Positions 33,294 through 43,525 of a stretch of DNA of 64,000 nucleotides are shown piece by piece. The position numbers were made by a program, and so were the translations under genes. This DNA is from Auricularia sp. M13 (Eukaryota; Basidiomycota; Agaricomycetes; Auriculariales; Auriculariaceae): NCBI GenBank assembly GCA_037042915.1, contig CM073195.1, positions 1,798,001-1,862,000 of the forward strand, given 5' to 3'. Below the pieces are notes generated by a model, which made no database searches, was not told the DNA's origin, and saw nothing but the letters and a program-made list of their open reading frames with translations. The stretch's first letter is position 1. The number at the start of each line of letters is the position of its first letter.

Positions 33294-35386
33294 TCATGAG
33301 ACAACATATAAATCAGGCACGAGCGTAACCTCCTGCGAGAACTCGACGCTTTCGTCCCCATCCACGACTCGCGCCTCGGCAACGCTGACGCCAAACAAGC
33401 TGGCATCGGCGACCCAGCCGACGTGCACCGGGAAGAACGCGCTGGGGTCGTGGCCCGCGACGCTGAACTCGAGCGCGCCGCTCGGCGCGGCGCCGTCGAC
33501 GCGCGGCACGCGCCAGTCGAGCGCGTGCGTCGCGACGTTCAGCGACCAGGTCGCATCAGCGGACGCGATGGTCGGATAAGATCCCGTGGGGAGCGGAATG
33601 CTGATAGTTAGGTCGGAGAGGGTCAGGTGCGACGCTTCGAGCTCGTATTCGATGTTTACGTCGCATGTGCCGTCGTTGTTCGGTGTCGGCCAGCAGTTGA
33701 CTAAAGCGAGCCGGGCGTTAGTGAGGAACGGAGCGCGTAGACATCAAGATGCACGCACTGGAAAGCGGCACGACGGCCTCGTCCTTATCCGCGTAGCGCC
33801 ACTTGAGCACGCCGAGCGGCTGCCCGACGGGGAACGCGCGGCTCTTATCCTTGAGCGCGATAGTGCGCTCGCCGCCGGGCGCGAACTTGGCGACGTTCGG
33901 GTGCTGCTTGAACTGCAGCGCGGTCGCCGCGCCGCCGCCGAGCGGCGCGAGCACGAGCTTGGCCTTAGCGAGCGGCGCCTGCGCGATGGCGAGGTTGAGC
34001 TCCCCGCGCAGCTCGAGCGCCTTGACGCCGCCCTCGCGCGTGAGCGACAGCGAGAGCGTCTCGCGGATCTGGGCGTGGATCGCCGCGCGCGCCACGGGCG
34101 GCAGCGAGCCGCGCCCCGTGGGAATCACACCAGGCGGCGGGGTGTTGGCGGCCGTCGTCGTAGTAGGCACCGCGGCGGGGGCGGCTTCGGGCTCGGGTTC
34201 CTGCGGCGGCGGGGCGGGCTCCTCGCCGGCACCGAGCGCGTCGAGCAGGTCGTTCTTCGCCTTCTTCGTTGCGCCGAGCTTCATGCCCGAGCCCTTGAAC
34301 GCCGGCGCCTTCGCAGCCGCGCTGCCACCGCCGCCACCCGAGGAGAACGGCGTAGGCGCGGGCGACGCCTGGCGCGGCACCGGCGAATATGAGCCCGCGC
34401 CGCCGCCGCCGCCGTACGTGCCGCTGAGGTAGCCAGTGGTGCCGCCGCCCTGGCCGCGGCGCTGCTGCTCACGGCGCTGCATCTCGAGCTGCTTCGCGCG
34501 CCGCTTGAGCTCCTCTTTCGCCTCGGCCTCCTTGTTGCGCGCGATGATTTCTTGGATTTTCTCTTCGTGCGAGTCCATTTCTAGTACGTTCCGAACCTGT
34601 CATATGTAAATTCATATACACAGCCAAAAGGGGGTGTCACAGTGGTCGAAGCGGAATCCGAAACGCGCAACGGAATCCGAAATGAAAGTTGCAACAGGTC
34701 GAAACGTCTTGTCATCAAGAGTCGAGCAACAGGTCGAAATGGTTTGTTTCGACCTGTTTCGACACGTTGCGACGTTAACGTCGACTCGCGATGACAGGCC
34801 GTTTCGACCTGTTGCGACTTTCGTTGCGGATTCCGTTGCGGATTCCGCTGCGACATGTTGCATCTATTATGACACCCCTAAAGTATACCAGTGCTCACCT
34901 GCATGAGGTTGATATTTTCCCGTAAACCTAAGCTGACGATTTCGTCGAAGGCAGCGAGCAAAGTGAATGCATGCGCCAGGATCTCGCGCTCGTCGGGCGT
35001 GCGGCAGGTGTCGGAGACGACACGGGCGACGAGGTGGAGGGTGTCGATGTCCTGGAGGATGTTGCTGGCCTTGTTGGTGACGAGCAGCACGTACAGGTCG
35101 TCCAGCGGCTGGTAGACGTACCGCACGTCGGCGGTCTCGACGGACGTATGCTGCGAGTTGGGCGGAATTAAGGTCGTAAACGACGTCAAAAGCGACTCAA
35201 TCCGCGCGCGCGACAGCTCGCGAAACTGGCGCGAAACGAGGGCTGCAGGCGGCCGTCAGCGGAACGCTGCTGCAACCTGAGCTTTAAACGAACGCTTTCC
35301 AGCTTTTGTGCATATCGACGCGGCCAATACCACCTATAAACATCATTTATAAGGGCACAATCTCAGAGCTCATGGCAGCGTACCAT
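33294..35386 (-). CDS. RET2: coatomer subunit delta (delta-COP)
   Basis: Subunit of the COPI coat for Golgi-to-ER traffic. The initiator ATG (35386-35384) is alone in its exon; a 50-bp intron (GTACGC..TATAG) follows at once. Then VVLAASICTKAGKA, LVSRQFRELSRARIESLL and VRYVYQPLDDLYVLLVTNKASNILQDI (longin-like N-terminal domain), and FDEIVSLGLRENINLMQ. A 302-bp intron (34597-34898) holding a MITE leads to VRNVLEMDSHEEKIQEIIARN. The middle is a Gly/Pro/Ala-rich linker with KAPAFKGSGMKLG. The C-terminal mu-homology domain runs from IHAQIRETLSLSLTREGG through FKQHPNVAKF, INCWPTPNNDGTCDVNIEYE and WRVPRVD to DLYVVS, stop at 33294. The model agrees with the family throughout. Confidence 0.95.
34630..34878. 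mobile_element. fold-back MITE inside a delta-COP intron
   Basis: About 249 bp starting GGGGGTGTCA and ending TGACACCCC. Arms of some 75 bp are inverted copies of each other with good identity (blocks AGCGGAATCC, CAACGGAATCCG, GCAACAGGTCGAAACG and their complements), so the whole element could fold on itself. Without it the intron would be about 53 bp, the normal size here. The target duplication is not clear (AAA on both sides is possible). Confidence 0.75.
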
Positions 35387-35767
35387 GTTGAACCTTTTGC
35401 TGCAGACGTGTCGCGACGGTAAGGGGAAGTGTCGGAGTTTGCTTGTGTTGATCCCGCGTCCGGAGTTGTTGTTCGACTTTCACTTTGCCGATAAGTATAG
35501 CGGATCGAACAGAGTGTATCAACTCCATGTATAACCCTTGAAACTGTTTATATTTTTTTTACCTACTCACTGGTTCTTTTGTAGGCTCATCTGTGTTGAC
35601 CCATTCAATCAACAAGACGTTGTCACGAGTCAATAATTGCACGCGGCACAATCTCTGGAGCATCATGTATTAGAGCAGCGTATCAAAGGAAACAGAAGTA
35701 GCAAAAGCTGCAAAATAAAGCATATTGTAGAAGCAATCGTAACTTCGGAAGAGCATGAAGTTGATAA
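35387..35767. other. delta-COP upstream region
   Basis: Upstream flank of delta-COP up to the third TA-flanked element. AT-rich in places; no gene seen. Confidence 0.4.
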
Positions 35768-35769
35768 TA

Positions 35770-36186
35770 GGGGGTTTCACGATGGCGGTTTTTGAGCTGT
35801 TTTCGAGTCTGTATTTGAGCCTGTTTTCGAATCCAAAACAGCCATCAAAACCAGAGCAAACTGTTTTCAGCCGTGAAACCCCCCTCGGGAAAACCGGCGG
35901 TCCGTGAGTGGTTTCTCAACCGTCCGTAGGATATGCCCTTAACGGTCAGGGATCGGAGGTCGGAAGCCCCGAGTGGAGCCGATGCCGAAAAACAGCGGGC
36001 AAAAACGAAACGGAAAACGAAAACGGGACGAAAAGCAGCTCAGAGGCTGGTCGAGCCAAAACTGTTTTTTGGCCGAATCCGTGTTTTTCCCAGCGGTTTC
36101 GGGGTCCTGTTTTCGCAAAAACGGCTTCGAAAACAGATTTGAAAACAGCCCGAAAACGGCTTGGAAACCGCCATCGTGAAACCCCC
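35770..36186. mobile_element. TA-flanked TIR element, copy 3
   Basis: A 417-bp copy of the family at 2658-3084, in the same orientation, flanked by TA (35768-35769 and 36187-36188). It has the same terminal inverted repeat and nearly identical interior. No transposase frame. Confidence 0.85.
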
Positions 36187-36546
36187 TATTCTTACAGAAA
36201 TCTGTACGTAGTTTACATATGTGTCCCTCAGCCGGAACTCACCTCCGTAAAACATAGTGCATCAAAGCCGCTGCCCAAAGATGTGCGAAACTGTCGAAGT
36301 TGCTGCAGGACACAAACGTTGCAGACTGTCTGAATTGTTGAAGAAGTACGAACATGGATCAGCAACTTAGTTTCTCGAATCCGAAATCAAGCAGAGCACA
36401 ACACCGACAGGTACAGTAAATGTCAGTAATTATCCCAAGATGTAATGCTAGCTATCTACACATAACATTAAACGTACATCGAGAGCAAATCACAGCGAAG
36501 AAAGCTTTCCGTGCGAACTGTACCAGTTGAACGACATGACTTGCGA

Positions 36547-39478
36547 TTACTCGGTCTCAAACAGCTCATCGCCCTCGTCCGCGTCCTCATCCTCGGAAGA
36601 GTCCGGGTAGTCAGCCCCAAGCAAGCCCGCCTTGAGCAGGAACCTGCCCTTCGCGTAATTGACGTTGCAAAAGTGATGCGAGGCCAACGGCTCCTGCCTA
36701 CAGCAATGAGCGTTAGTGTCAAGGCCGCGAAAGGACAGCGATAAAAACGCACTTGGAGAGCGCGAGCGCGTGCGCAGTCTGCACTACCTTCTTGATAGAC
36801 AGAGCTGCCACAATCCGCAATCAGCATCCGAACATGTCCGCCGGGCGCGACAGGAGACTGAAGTAGTTGGGACGCACGATTGAACGGCTTCCGCGCAAAT
36901 TCGTGCAGGCTGCTCATGTGGTCCTCCCGGTTGCGCGCCAGCATGAACAGCTCCCCGCCTGTAGCGTCGTCCACGCTGCGCTCCCAGAGCTGGAGACGCT
37001 GCATGACGTCCAGCTCGGTGTACTCGACCGCTGCGAGTGCGCCCGCGCTTCGTCAGCACACACAATATGATACAAAGTGTACAAGCGACAGACCATATGT
37101 GATGCGGAGCACTACGGCGGGTGGCAACGCGCTGCGCTGACGCGCCGTGAGGAACAGCGCGCCGCTTTGGCGGCTCTCGAGCGCGCGGAGGAGAGTGTCC
37201 GGGAGCCTGCGCTGGTGGGCCTGCAGACATGCAGCAGAAATGTTGAGTCAGTGTCGCCGCCGGAAAACTCGCAGTCGATACATACGTCTTGGCTTGCACA
37301 ATGCCCGTCCGCATCCTCGAGCAACATGATGGCGTTCCAGCGTTCCGCAATCTACACGTGTCAGCCTGGTCATGCTCGGCGGCACACGCCATGATGCTCA
37401 CGTCCAGCGTGAAGTCCACAGCGGACCCTAAAGTCGGAGCATTGTGGTCCGCACTTCCGATCGAGTACAGCGGCCGGCGCAGAGCCTCGGCCAACGCTTC
37501 GACCGTGAAGGTCTTCCCCAACCCCGTCGGACCATGCAGGAGAATAGTCGCGGCGGCGGCGCGCTGATGCTCGAGGAGCATGCGCATTGTTTCCTACGGA
37601 GTACCAACAAGAATTCAGTATAGAAGCTCAGGTTCAGCTGCGGCTGCAGCACCTTTTCATCGGACCCAAGGACCAAGCGATCCCACGCCTTGTCGTCGTA
37701 GACGACGGGCTCGATGTCCGCTACGCGGACTGCACCCCAAGCCTTTGGCGGAGGTGAGCCTGAGGAGATGCTTAGATTGATGCCAAACGACGTACGTGCG
37801 CGACAAAGGAGTAACATTCCAGCGCGGCCGGCAGAAGCCAGAGCATGTCGTCAGGCATGCCGTCCTTGGTCAAGGGATGCTCAAAAGGGCGAAGCAGGTG
37901 CACGCCTTCAAGTGAAAGTGGAGAAATTTCAAAAGGCGTCAGACACGCGCATGGCGAAGACAAGATTCGAACACTCGCCTTGCCGCGTAGGATAGAGCTT
38001 CGAGTACGACACTGGGTCGACCATCCCACGCCCCCTCGCCTGAGCACTTCAGACTTGGTTCGTACATAACCAGGAAGGCGAGAAACACACACCGACACGT
38101 CGCGCGCGACATTCGTTACCATTGTCCCGGTGACTGTGCGATTACCACTTAGATTATTTTCGCAGCGCGGATGGGAAAGTATTGATACGCACTCTGGACG
38201 TGGTGTACGCTGCCATCTGCGTATTGAAGAAACCTCCGCCCAAGTTCTACAGTAGGTCAACGCGGCGAGCGTGAGCGCGCGCATTGCAAGCGCAGCAAAT
38301 GTGTGTGGACTATGTAAAAATACGCACCTGCCATTGTCGTGCGCAGTGCGTCGTCAAGAAGGCGCGGGCCCACTGCGGTGATGTATTCGCATCCCTAGTC
38401 CATGATTCAGAGACGAAGATGGCCAAGAAGTCTGTTAGCGGCAGACCTCGAAAGGCGCAATGACCGACGACCAAGAAGCCCAGTACATCTTCCCGCCCGT
38501 CCACTCCAGCGTGCGGTACTTGACGACAAAGTATGGGCCCGGCGGCGTGCTCAGGTACTCCGCGGAGTCGACGATCCCGCCGATCTAGGAAGCTGGTGTG
38601 AGTACGAGGAAAAACAACAGGCGCAGAGCGCGGAAGACGCCGCCGTGACGCACATAGTCGGTGCCCTCGATGCACATGCATAGCTGGGCGCCAGGTTTGT
38701 AGACTGCCCAAAGGTACTCGTACTTGATCTGGCCGTCCGCGACGAGCGCCTCGATGCGCTTGCGGCTGGAGTCGTGCTTTAGTAAAGTTTGAGAAGAGCA
38801 GCCACGTCACGCACTGCGGCTCGTATTCGCTCTCCATGAACTCCAGGAACGCCGATAGCCCGTCGGCGGGCGATGCGTTGCGTAGCTTGTCAATGTGCGG
38901 ATATAGCAGGTTGAGCGAGACCATGCCATCGTGTGCGTACAGCCCGTCGAGCGTCGGGCAAGCTGAGCTGTAGCCACATCTGAGCTACTAGACCAGCTAG
39001 AGGCCACAGCATGCGCACCGAACAGAGTTTAGAAGCTCGCGGTCGACGAATTGGACGAGCGTAAAGACGCGCTCGCTGTCAGCAAAAGCGCGCCGGCGGC
39101 GGTATACAGCAAATTTGCACTGCTCGACATTCGCGGCGGGCGTCCATGCCGCACTCGTTTCGCTCCTAGATATACCAGTTAAAGGACATAATGTGCCAAA
39201 AGCAGGCTGTACATACCATGTCTGCTTGACTGTTATATATGGCGATTGTGTAACGGGGCTAGGCGACCTTCGCCGGTAGATGCGACTGCGACTAGAGGGC
39301 TCGCGCAGTTCGCGATACTCAGAAGCAATGTCTCGAGGATGTCGCCTGTCAGTGCCAGAGTCAGAGTCATGGTCGTTCAGGTCGCTATCATAGTCAGCTA
39401 CGCCGTAGCATCATCGAGGGAGTAGAACATACTGCCATCTGACGCGCTGACCAGAACGTCGTCCGCGTGTATCATCAT
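36547..39478 (-). CDS. DUF7025-AAA ATPase
   Basis: Fungal AAA+ ATPase family with an N-terminal DUF7025 region; role unknown. Many short exons. Proposed start is the ATG at 39478, leading via a spliced join to TDYDSDLNDHDSDSGT and YITVKQTW. A proline-rich frame at about 39500-39760 could be an extra 5' exon. Then FAVYRRRRAFADSERVFTL, GRVMID-like GRGMVDPVSYSKLYP, IKYEYLWAVYKPGAQL, YRTLEWTGGKMYWAS, EYITAVGPRLLDDAL and ELGRRFLQYADG. Next come DDMLWLLPAALECYSF and KAWGAVRVADIEPVVYDDKA. The AAA module has Walker A GPTGLGKT (37520-37550 region) and Walker B-like IMLLEDAD; the expected TTNR sensor reads TARQ, followed by LRITY. It ends in an acidic tail EDEDADEGDELFETE, stop at 36547. Confidence 0.85.
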
Positions 39479-40232
39479 GGCCAGTTGCAGCACCCTTGTA
39501 TATAGTAATCTCCTGCGGTGGGCTACCCACTGGCATTTCAAGCTGGGACGGCATGGGCTGGGGCCAAAAAGCAATAGGCGTTATAGTAGGCGGTATGAAA
39601 GGAAGAGGCATTGGACGAATTTCAATTGTGGGCCCGTCTTGCGTAACAGGCGTATTTGAGCGGCTGAGAGGCAGAGGCGGCACATACAGTTCTGGAGAAT
39701 GCAGCACAGGAGCATCATGTGACGCGGAGCGGAATGGATAAGGAGGAATGTCTGGCATGTTGCCGTTACAGTGCGGACGTTGCCAGAGTCGATGGCGAGA
39801 CGAGTCGGCCCGGAACGAGCGGAGTCGACGCGTCCAACAATTGCAACGCAATTCAAAGCCCGCCCCGCCGACGCTTTCTCGACTCACGCTTTGCTGTCAC
39901 GCATTCGAGCTCGTCGCGCTTTGCTACTATACAGATATGCAGGAAAACTGTCAGACTTTACCTACTTAGAGGTCCAGGGATTAGGCGCACCGTTCGCTCC
40001 ACCTGTAGGCAATGGCAAATACTTAAGACCGCGGCACGTACACGTTCTTTTCAATTACGGCCACAGGAAATGCTCCTCTAGCTATTATCCGATTCTGTAA
40101 GCGTATTTTACTGCATCCCTGTATCCAGGCCCATACGCCAGTGGCGCGCAAATTTGAAAAGCGCGAGGGAGCGGGACACATCTACTTGTACAGAGACAAA
40201 CGAGTACAGCCTCCACAGGCACGTTTAGGGAC
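39479..40232. other. spacer with a proline-rich minus-strand frame
   Basis: A minus-strand frame from about 39757 (MPDIPPYPFRSASHD...) to 39500 is Pro-rich and could be a 5' exon of the AAA ATPase gene or a separate small gene; no splice join is certain. The rest shows nothing recognisable. Confidence 0.35.
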
Positions 40233-41357
40233 CTAATATGCACTTCCGCCACCTCCGGACGAAGAAAAGTATGATTTTTCTGGGAATTTGTCCCACGCTG
40301 AGAAGAGCACTGGCAACTCACTGCCGCCGACAGTGGACCCGGAAGACGCGTTGCTCGTATCTTGCGAGGGAGCGACTCCTGACGCTTGGGCATTCAGCTC
40401 CGAAGGCATCATATCCGAGAACATTTGCGAAAGGTCTCCGATAGGAGAGTTCAGGCTGGGCTCGTTCCACTGCTCGATGATGAGGGTTGGGCCGATGTTC
40501 GGTGACGAAAACGTGCTTGAAGTCTGGGGCTTCCAGTCAGATTCTTTGCGGAATACGAAGATGAGAAGTCTCACCGAGGACTGAAGGCTTAGTTCGCTAT
40601 TGGTCGACGAGCTAGTAAGGCTACGATGGTGATGACGAGTGTGTTGCGAGTGCTGCGGCTCGGGGACAGCGAGTAAGGACCCGCTTGCCAGCTGTGGCAA
40701 CGCTTGCTGGAAACTGTTCGGGCCTGGGTTGCTCTCCCGCAGGTTCTCGAGCGAGCTTTGATACGGCGACGGGGGTGCAGATGACATCGGTGTGAGTGGA
40801 GGTCGATTGGAGCCAATGATGACAGGGATCGCACTTGCGACCTGCGGAGCGAGGAAATCGGTCGGGATTCCGAGGATGGTGGCCATCTGCCGGACCGTGG
40901 TCTCGAGAGCGGGGATTCTGGTCTGGATTACGTCCTCCAGGGCAGCGACTCTGTTCCGGAGCTCTGCGACCGTAATAGCCTGCGCGAGTCCATTCCGCCT
41001 GTGGTCTTCGACAGTATATGCACACTACGCCGCCTCATCAGCACTCGGTCTCAAAAGCGACTGTTATGGGACTTACATTGTCAACTTGGTGCAAGATGCA
41101 GGTACCGCAAGGTGGCATCTGGCCATCGCATTTACGTTTTCTATGCACACGGAGTCCGAGCGTCAGTAAGTCGCTTGATACAAGTCTGGTAGATGAAAAG
41201 CGACACACTTTTCGCGGCAATTATCGCATGCCCTTGTCACGTGCCTCTGCTTCCTTCGGTTGGTGTAGTTCGAGTTCCCACTGTCTCCCATACCGGAGCC
41301 ACCGACCTGTTGATGCCCGCCGTGAGATAGTGTCCCGAGAGTGCGATCAGCAGGCAT
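40233..41357 (-). CDS. Zn2Cys6 transcription factor C
   Basis: Third regulator of the short Zn2Cys6 type, on the minus strand. Exons 41357-41209, 41140-41077, and 41024-40233. The last exon probably has a further 51-bp intron (GTGAGA..CCCCAG) inside it that keeps frame; about 317 aa if spliced. The ATG at 41357 (MPADRTLGTLSHGG) is the first in frame. Cluster C-DN-C-REKKRK-C-DGQMPP-C-GT-C-ILHQVDN-C, with introns at the same two places as genes A and B. Then a coiled coil (AELRNRVAALEDVIQ, ALETTVRQM) and a long Ser/Pro-rich tail ending FSSSGGGGSAY. Targets are unknown. Confidence 0.83.
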
Positions 41358-42878
41358 CGTGCAAGTCAAGCTCTGCTCCGGGGCGGGTCAGATGCAGCGC
41401 TCCGAGTGTGCAGAATGCTCACGTTTATATGAGGTCTCGTTCACAGCATCCCTCGGGAACGCGGCACCCAGCACACTGTCAACTGACCGTGTGTTACAAG
41501 ACTACAATCCGCAATGCCGGCCAACTGAGATATGTTACATCCGCTGCCGTGCGCGTCTTGCCATATTGGTCGTTGGCCACCCATCGATGCTGCCGGTCTG
41601 GAAGCAGATGCCAGAAGTAAGGGAGTGAGCAGTGCAAATAATACACCGCACGTCACGGAATACCGCACCAGTGTTAGACTACGAGGCGCTCGCAGTTACT
41701 CCAGCCACGGCTCCCTTGGAAGATCACGTGGATCGAAACGATCCTGCGTCTGTGTGTCTCGAGAATGTACAATTATCGTCTATCCAACGAGAGGTTCCCT
41801 GAGGGCAGACTGGATTTCAAGAATTCAGGAGCGGCGGTCGCAAGGAAATTTGTGTGCGACAAGAGGGAGGAACAGCCGTCAGCGTTGTTATACCGCTCCT
41901 TCCCTGCACAGATTTACAGCTTCCGCAGGGATTGGAAGAGCTGTGGCAGTCTCTGCGAATCCCGAGGGATTCCACTGCTAGTGATGCGATCGATCCAGCG
42001 GGAATGCTGCATCAAGACGAAGGATTCCGAGTGCAATCACAGGCCGGCCTGAGCGGAGCCGGGCGTGTCATAGACACGGGGAGAGCATGAACGAAAGCGT
42101 GAGAATGGGGTGGCTTGTCCGGATCGACGCACCAGATTTGGTGTACGCACAACAGCGTTTACTGACCGGCCTCTCCAGGGCAGACGGTGTCTTTCATGGT
42201 GTGTAGAGTAATAGATCGCAAATTACGCCACAGAACCGCCAGCCCGGTGCACAGTTTTTCGACGCAGAATAAAGCGAAAGCTGTCACTCGTAAACCGCAA
42301 TGAATCCGCGGGCTCCATGAGGGCACAACGGAGTCCGGCGAAAAGTTTCTCGCAACAGCTAGCTCTTCGGCAGAAAGCGCAATGTTGGTTTAAAGATGAC
42401 GCTGCAGCCCACGTGCGAGAAAGCGAGACAAGTCTGGGTCGAGCCGTCCGAGTGTGAGGGCAGTTCAACACGGTTTGACGTCGCCGAAGAAAGACACGAG
42501 TCACGCCCATATAGCAGGTTAAATAGAAACGTGGTCAGACGGTCCCGGAAGCCAAAGACGAGTACAGAACCGAGCAAAGCGCCGGCGCCGGAGTGGGATG
42601 ATGCGAAGGTAAGCCTGATTCGAGAATTCACAGAGCGGCAATGCTCAGGACTGTCCCAGGTCTCATTCTTGTGAAACACAGACCCAAAGCCGTGATATCG
42701 ACAAGTCAACCAAGCCAGAAAGTGGGTTCGGTGGTCGCTGTACAGCTGACGGCGGCATCGGCCGGAGTGCGAAACTCTAACCGCTCCGCTCCGCCCTTCC
42801 GACCCATCCACAAAACCTCGTCTCGCCGTCGCGGCGCCCGCCTTCCTCAAGACTTCCTCCAAAAAATTAAACGACAAC
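41358..42878. other. gene-poor interval
   Basis: Promoter of Zn2Cys6 gene C at the left and of eS19 at the right. Open frames on both strands (for example 41854-42090 plus, 42359-42880 minus) show no family and no supporting splice structure. Confidence 0.45.
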
Positions 42879-43525
42879 ATGCCTGGCGTTCGCGACGTTT
42901 CGTGCGTTCTGCCCGTTGCTGTCAGTGTTACCTTTGCTTACTTTTATTTTGTTACTTTATTTGCTCGCCATTACCCGCACGCCCGCCGCCGTTGTCGCTA
43001 CGCCCTCGATATGCGCCTGCAGTGCAGCGGCCTTCATTGAGGCCTACGCATCGCACTTGAAGCGGTCCGGCAAGCTGGAGGTCCCAGTATGGGCTGACAT
43101 TGTCAAGACGGGCGCGTACAAGGAGCTGGCACCGTACGACCCGGACTGGTTCTACACGCGCGCAGGTGCGTTTCGTTACTATTTTGTTACTCTGAGCTCA
43201 TTACATTTTGTACACTCCAGCGGCCGTCGCGCGCCACATCTACCTGCGCAAACACGTCGGCATCGGCGCGCTGGCCAAGCTGCACGGCGGGCGCAACCGC
43301 CGCGGCAACCGGCCGTCGCACCACGGCGACGCGTCGACAAACGTGCAGCGCAAGGTCTGCCAGGCGCTCGAGAAGATCGGCGTGCTCGAGCTCGCGGCCG
43401 ACGGCGGCCGCCGCATCACCCAGGACGGCCAGCGCGACCTCGACCGCATCGCCACCGCCGTCGTCGAGGCCGAGCGCGAGGCGGCCGAGAACGACGACGA
43501 GGAGGCGGAGGAGGACGAGGAGTAG
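42879..43525 (+). CDS. RPS19: 40S ribosomal protein eS19
   Basis: Small-subunit ribosomal protein needed for 18S rRNA maturation. Exons 42879-42901, 43023-43165, 43221-43525 (156 aa). Exon 1 encodes MPGVRDVS and is followed by a 121-bp intron (GTGCGT..CTGCAG), typical for ribosomal protein genes. Then [76 protein letters not shown] and [17 protein letters not shown]. The last 18 residues are a run of acidic amino acids ([12 protein letters not shown]), making it slightly longer than the usual 145-150. Confidence 0.97.

Noticed and set aside
37965-38055. tRNA-like signal on the minus strand (T-loop GTTCGAATC with a possible 7-bp acceptor)
   Set aside because: The T and anticodon stems do not pair, and the same bases read as a conserved exon of the AAA ATPase gene (GRGMVDPVSYSKLYP...).
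42359-42880. 173-codon minus-strand frame next to eS19
   Set aside because: Begins at the eS19 start codon on the other strand, has no family resemblance and no splice support.
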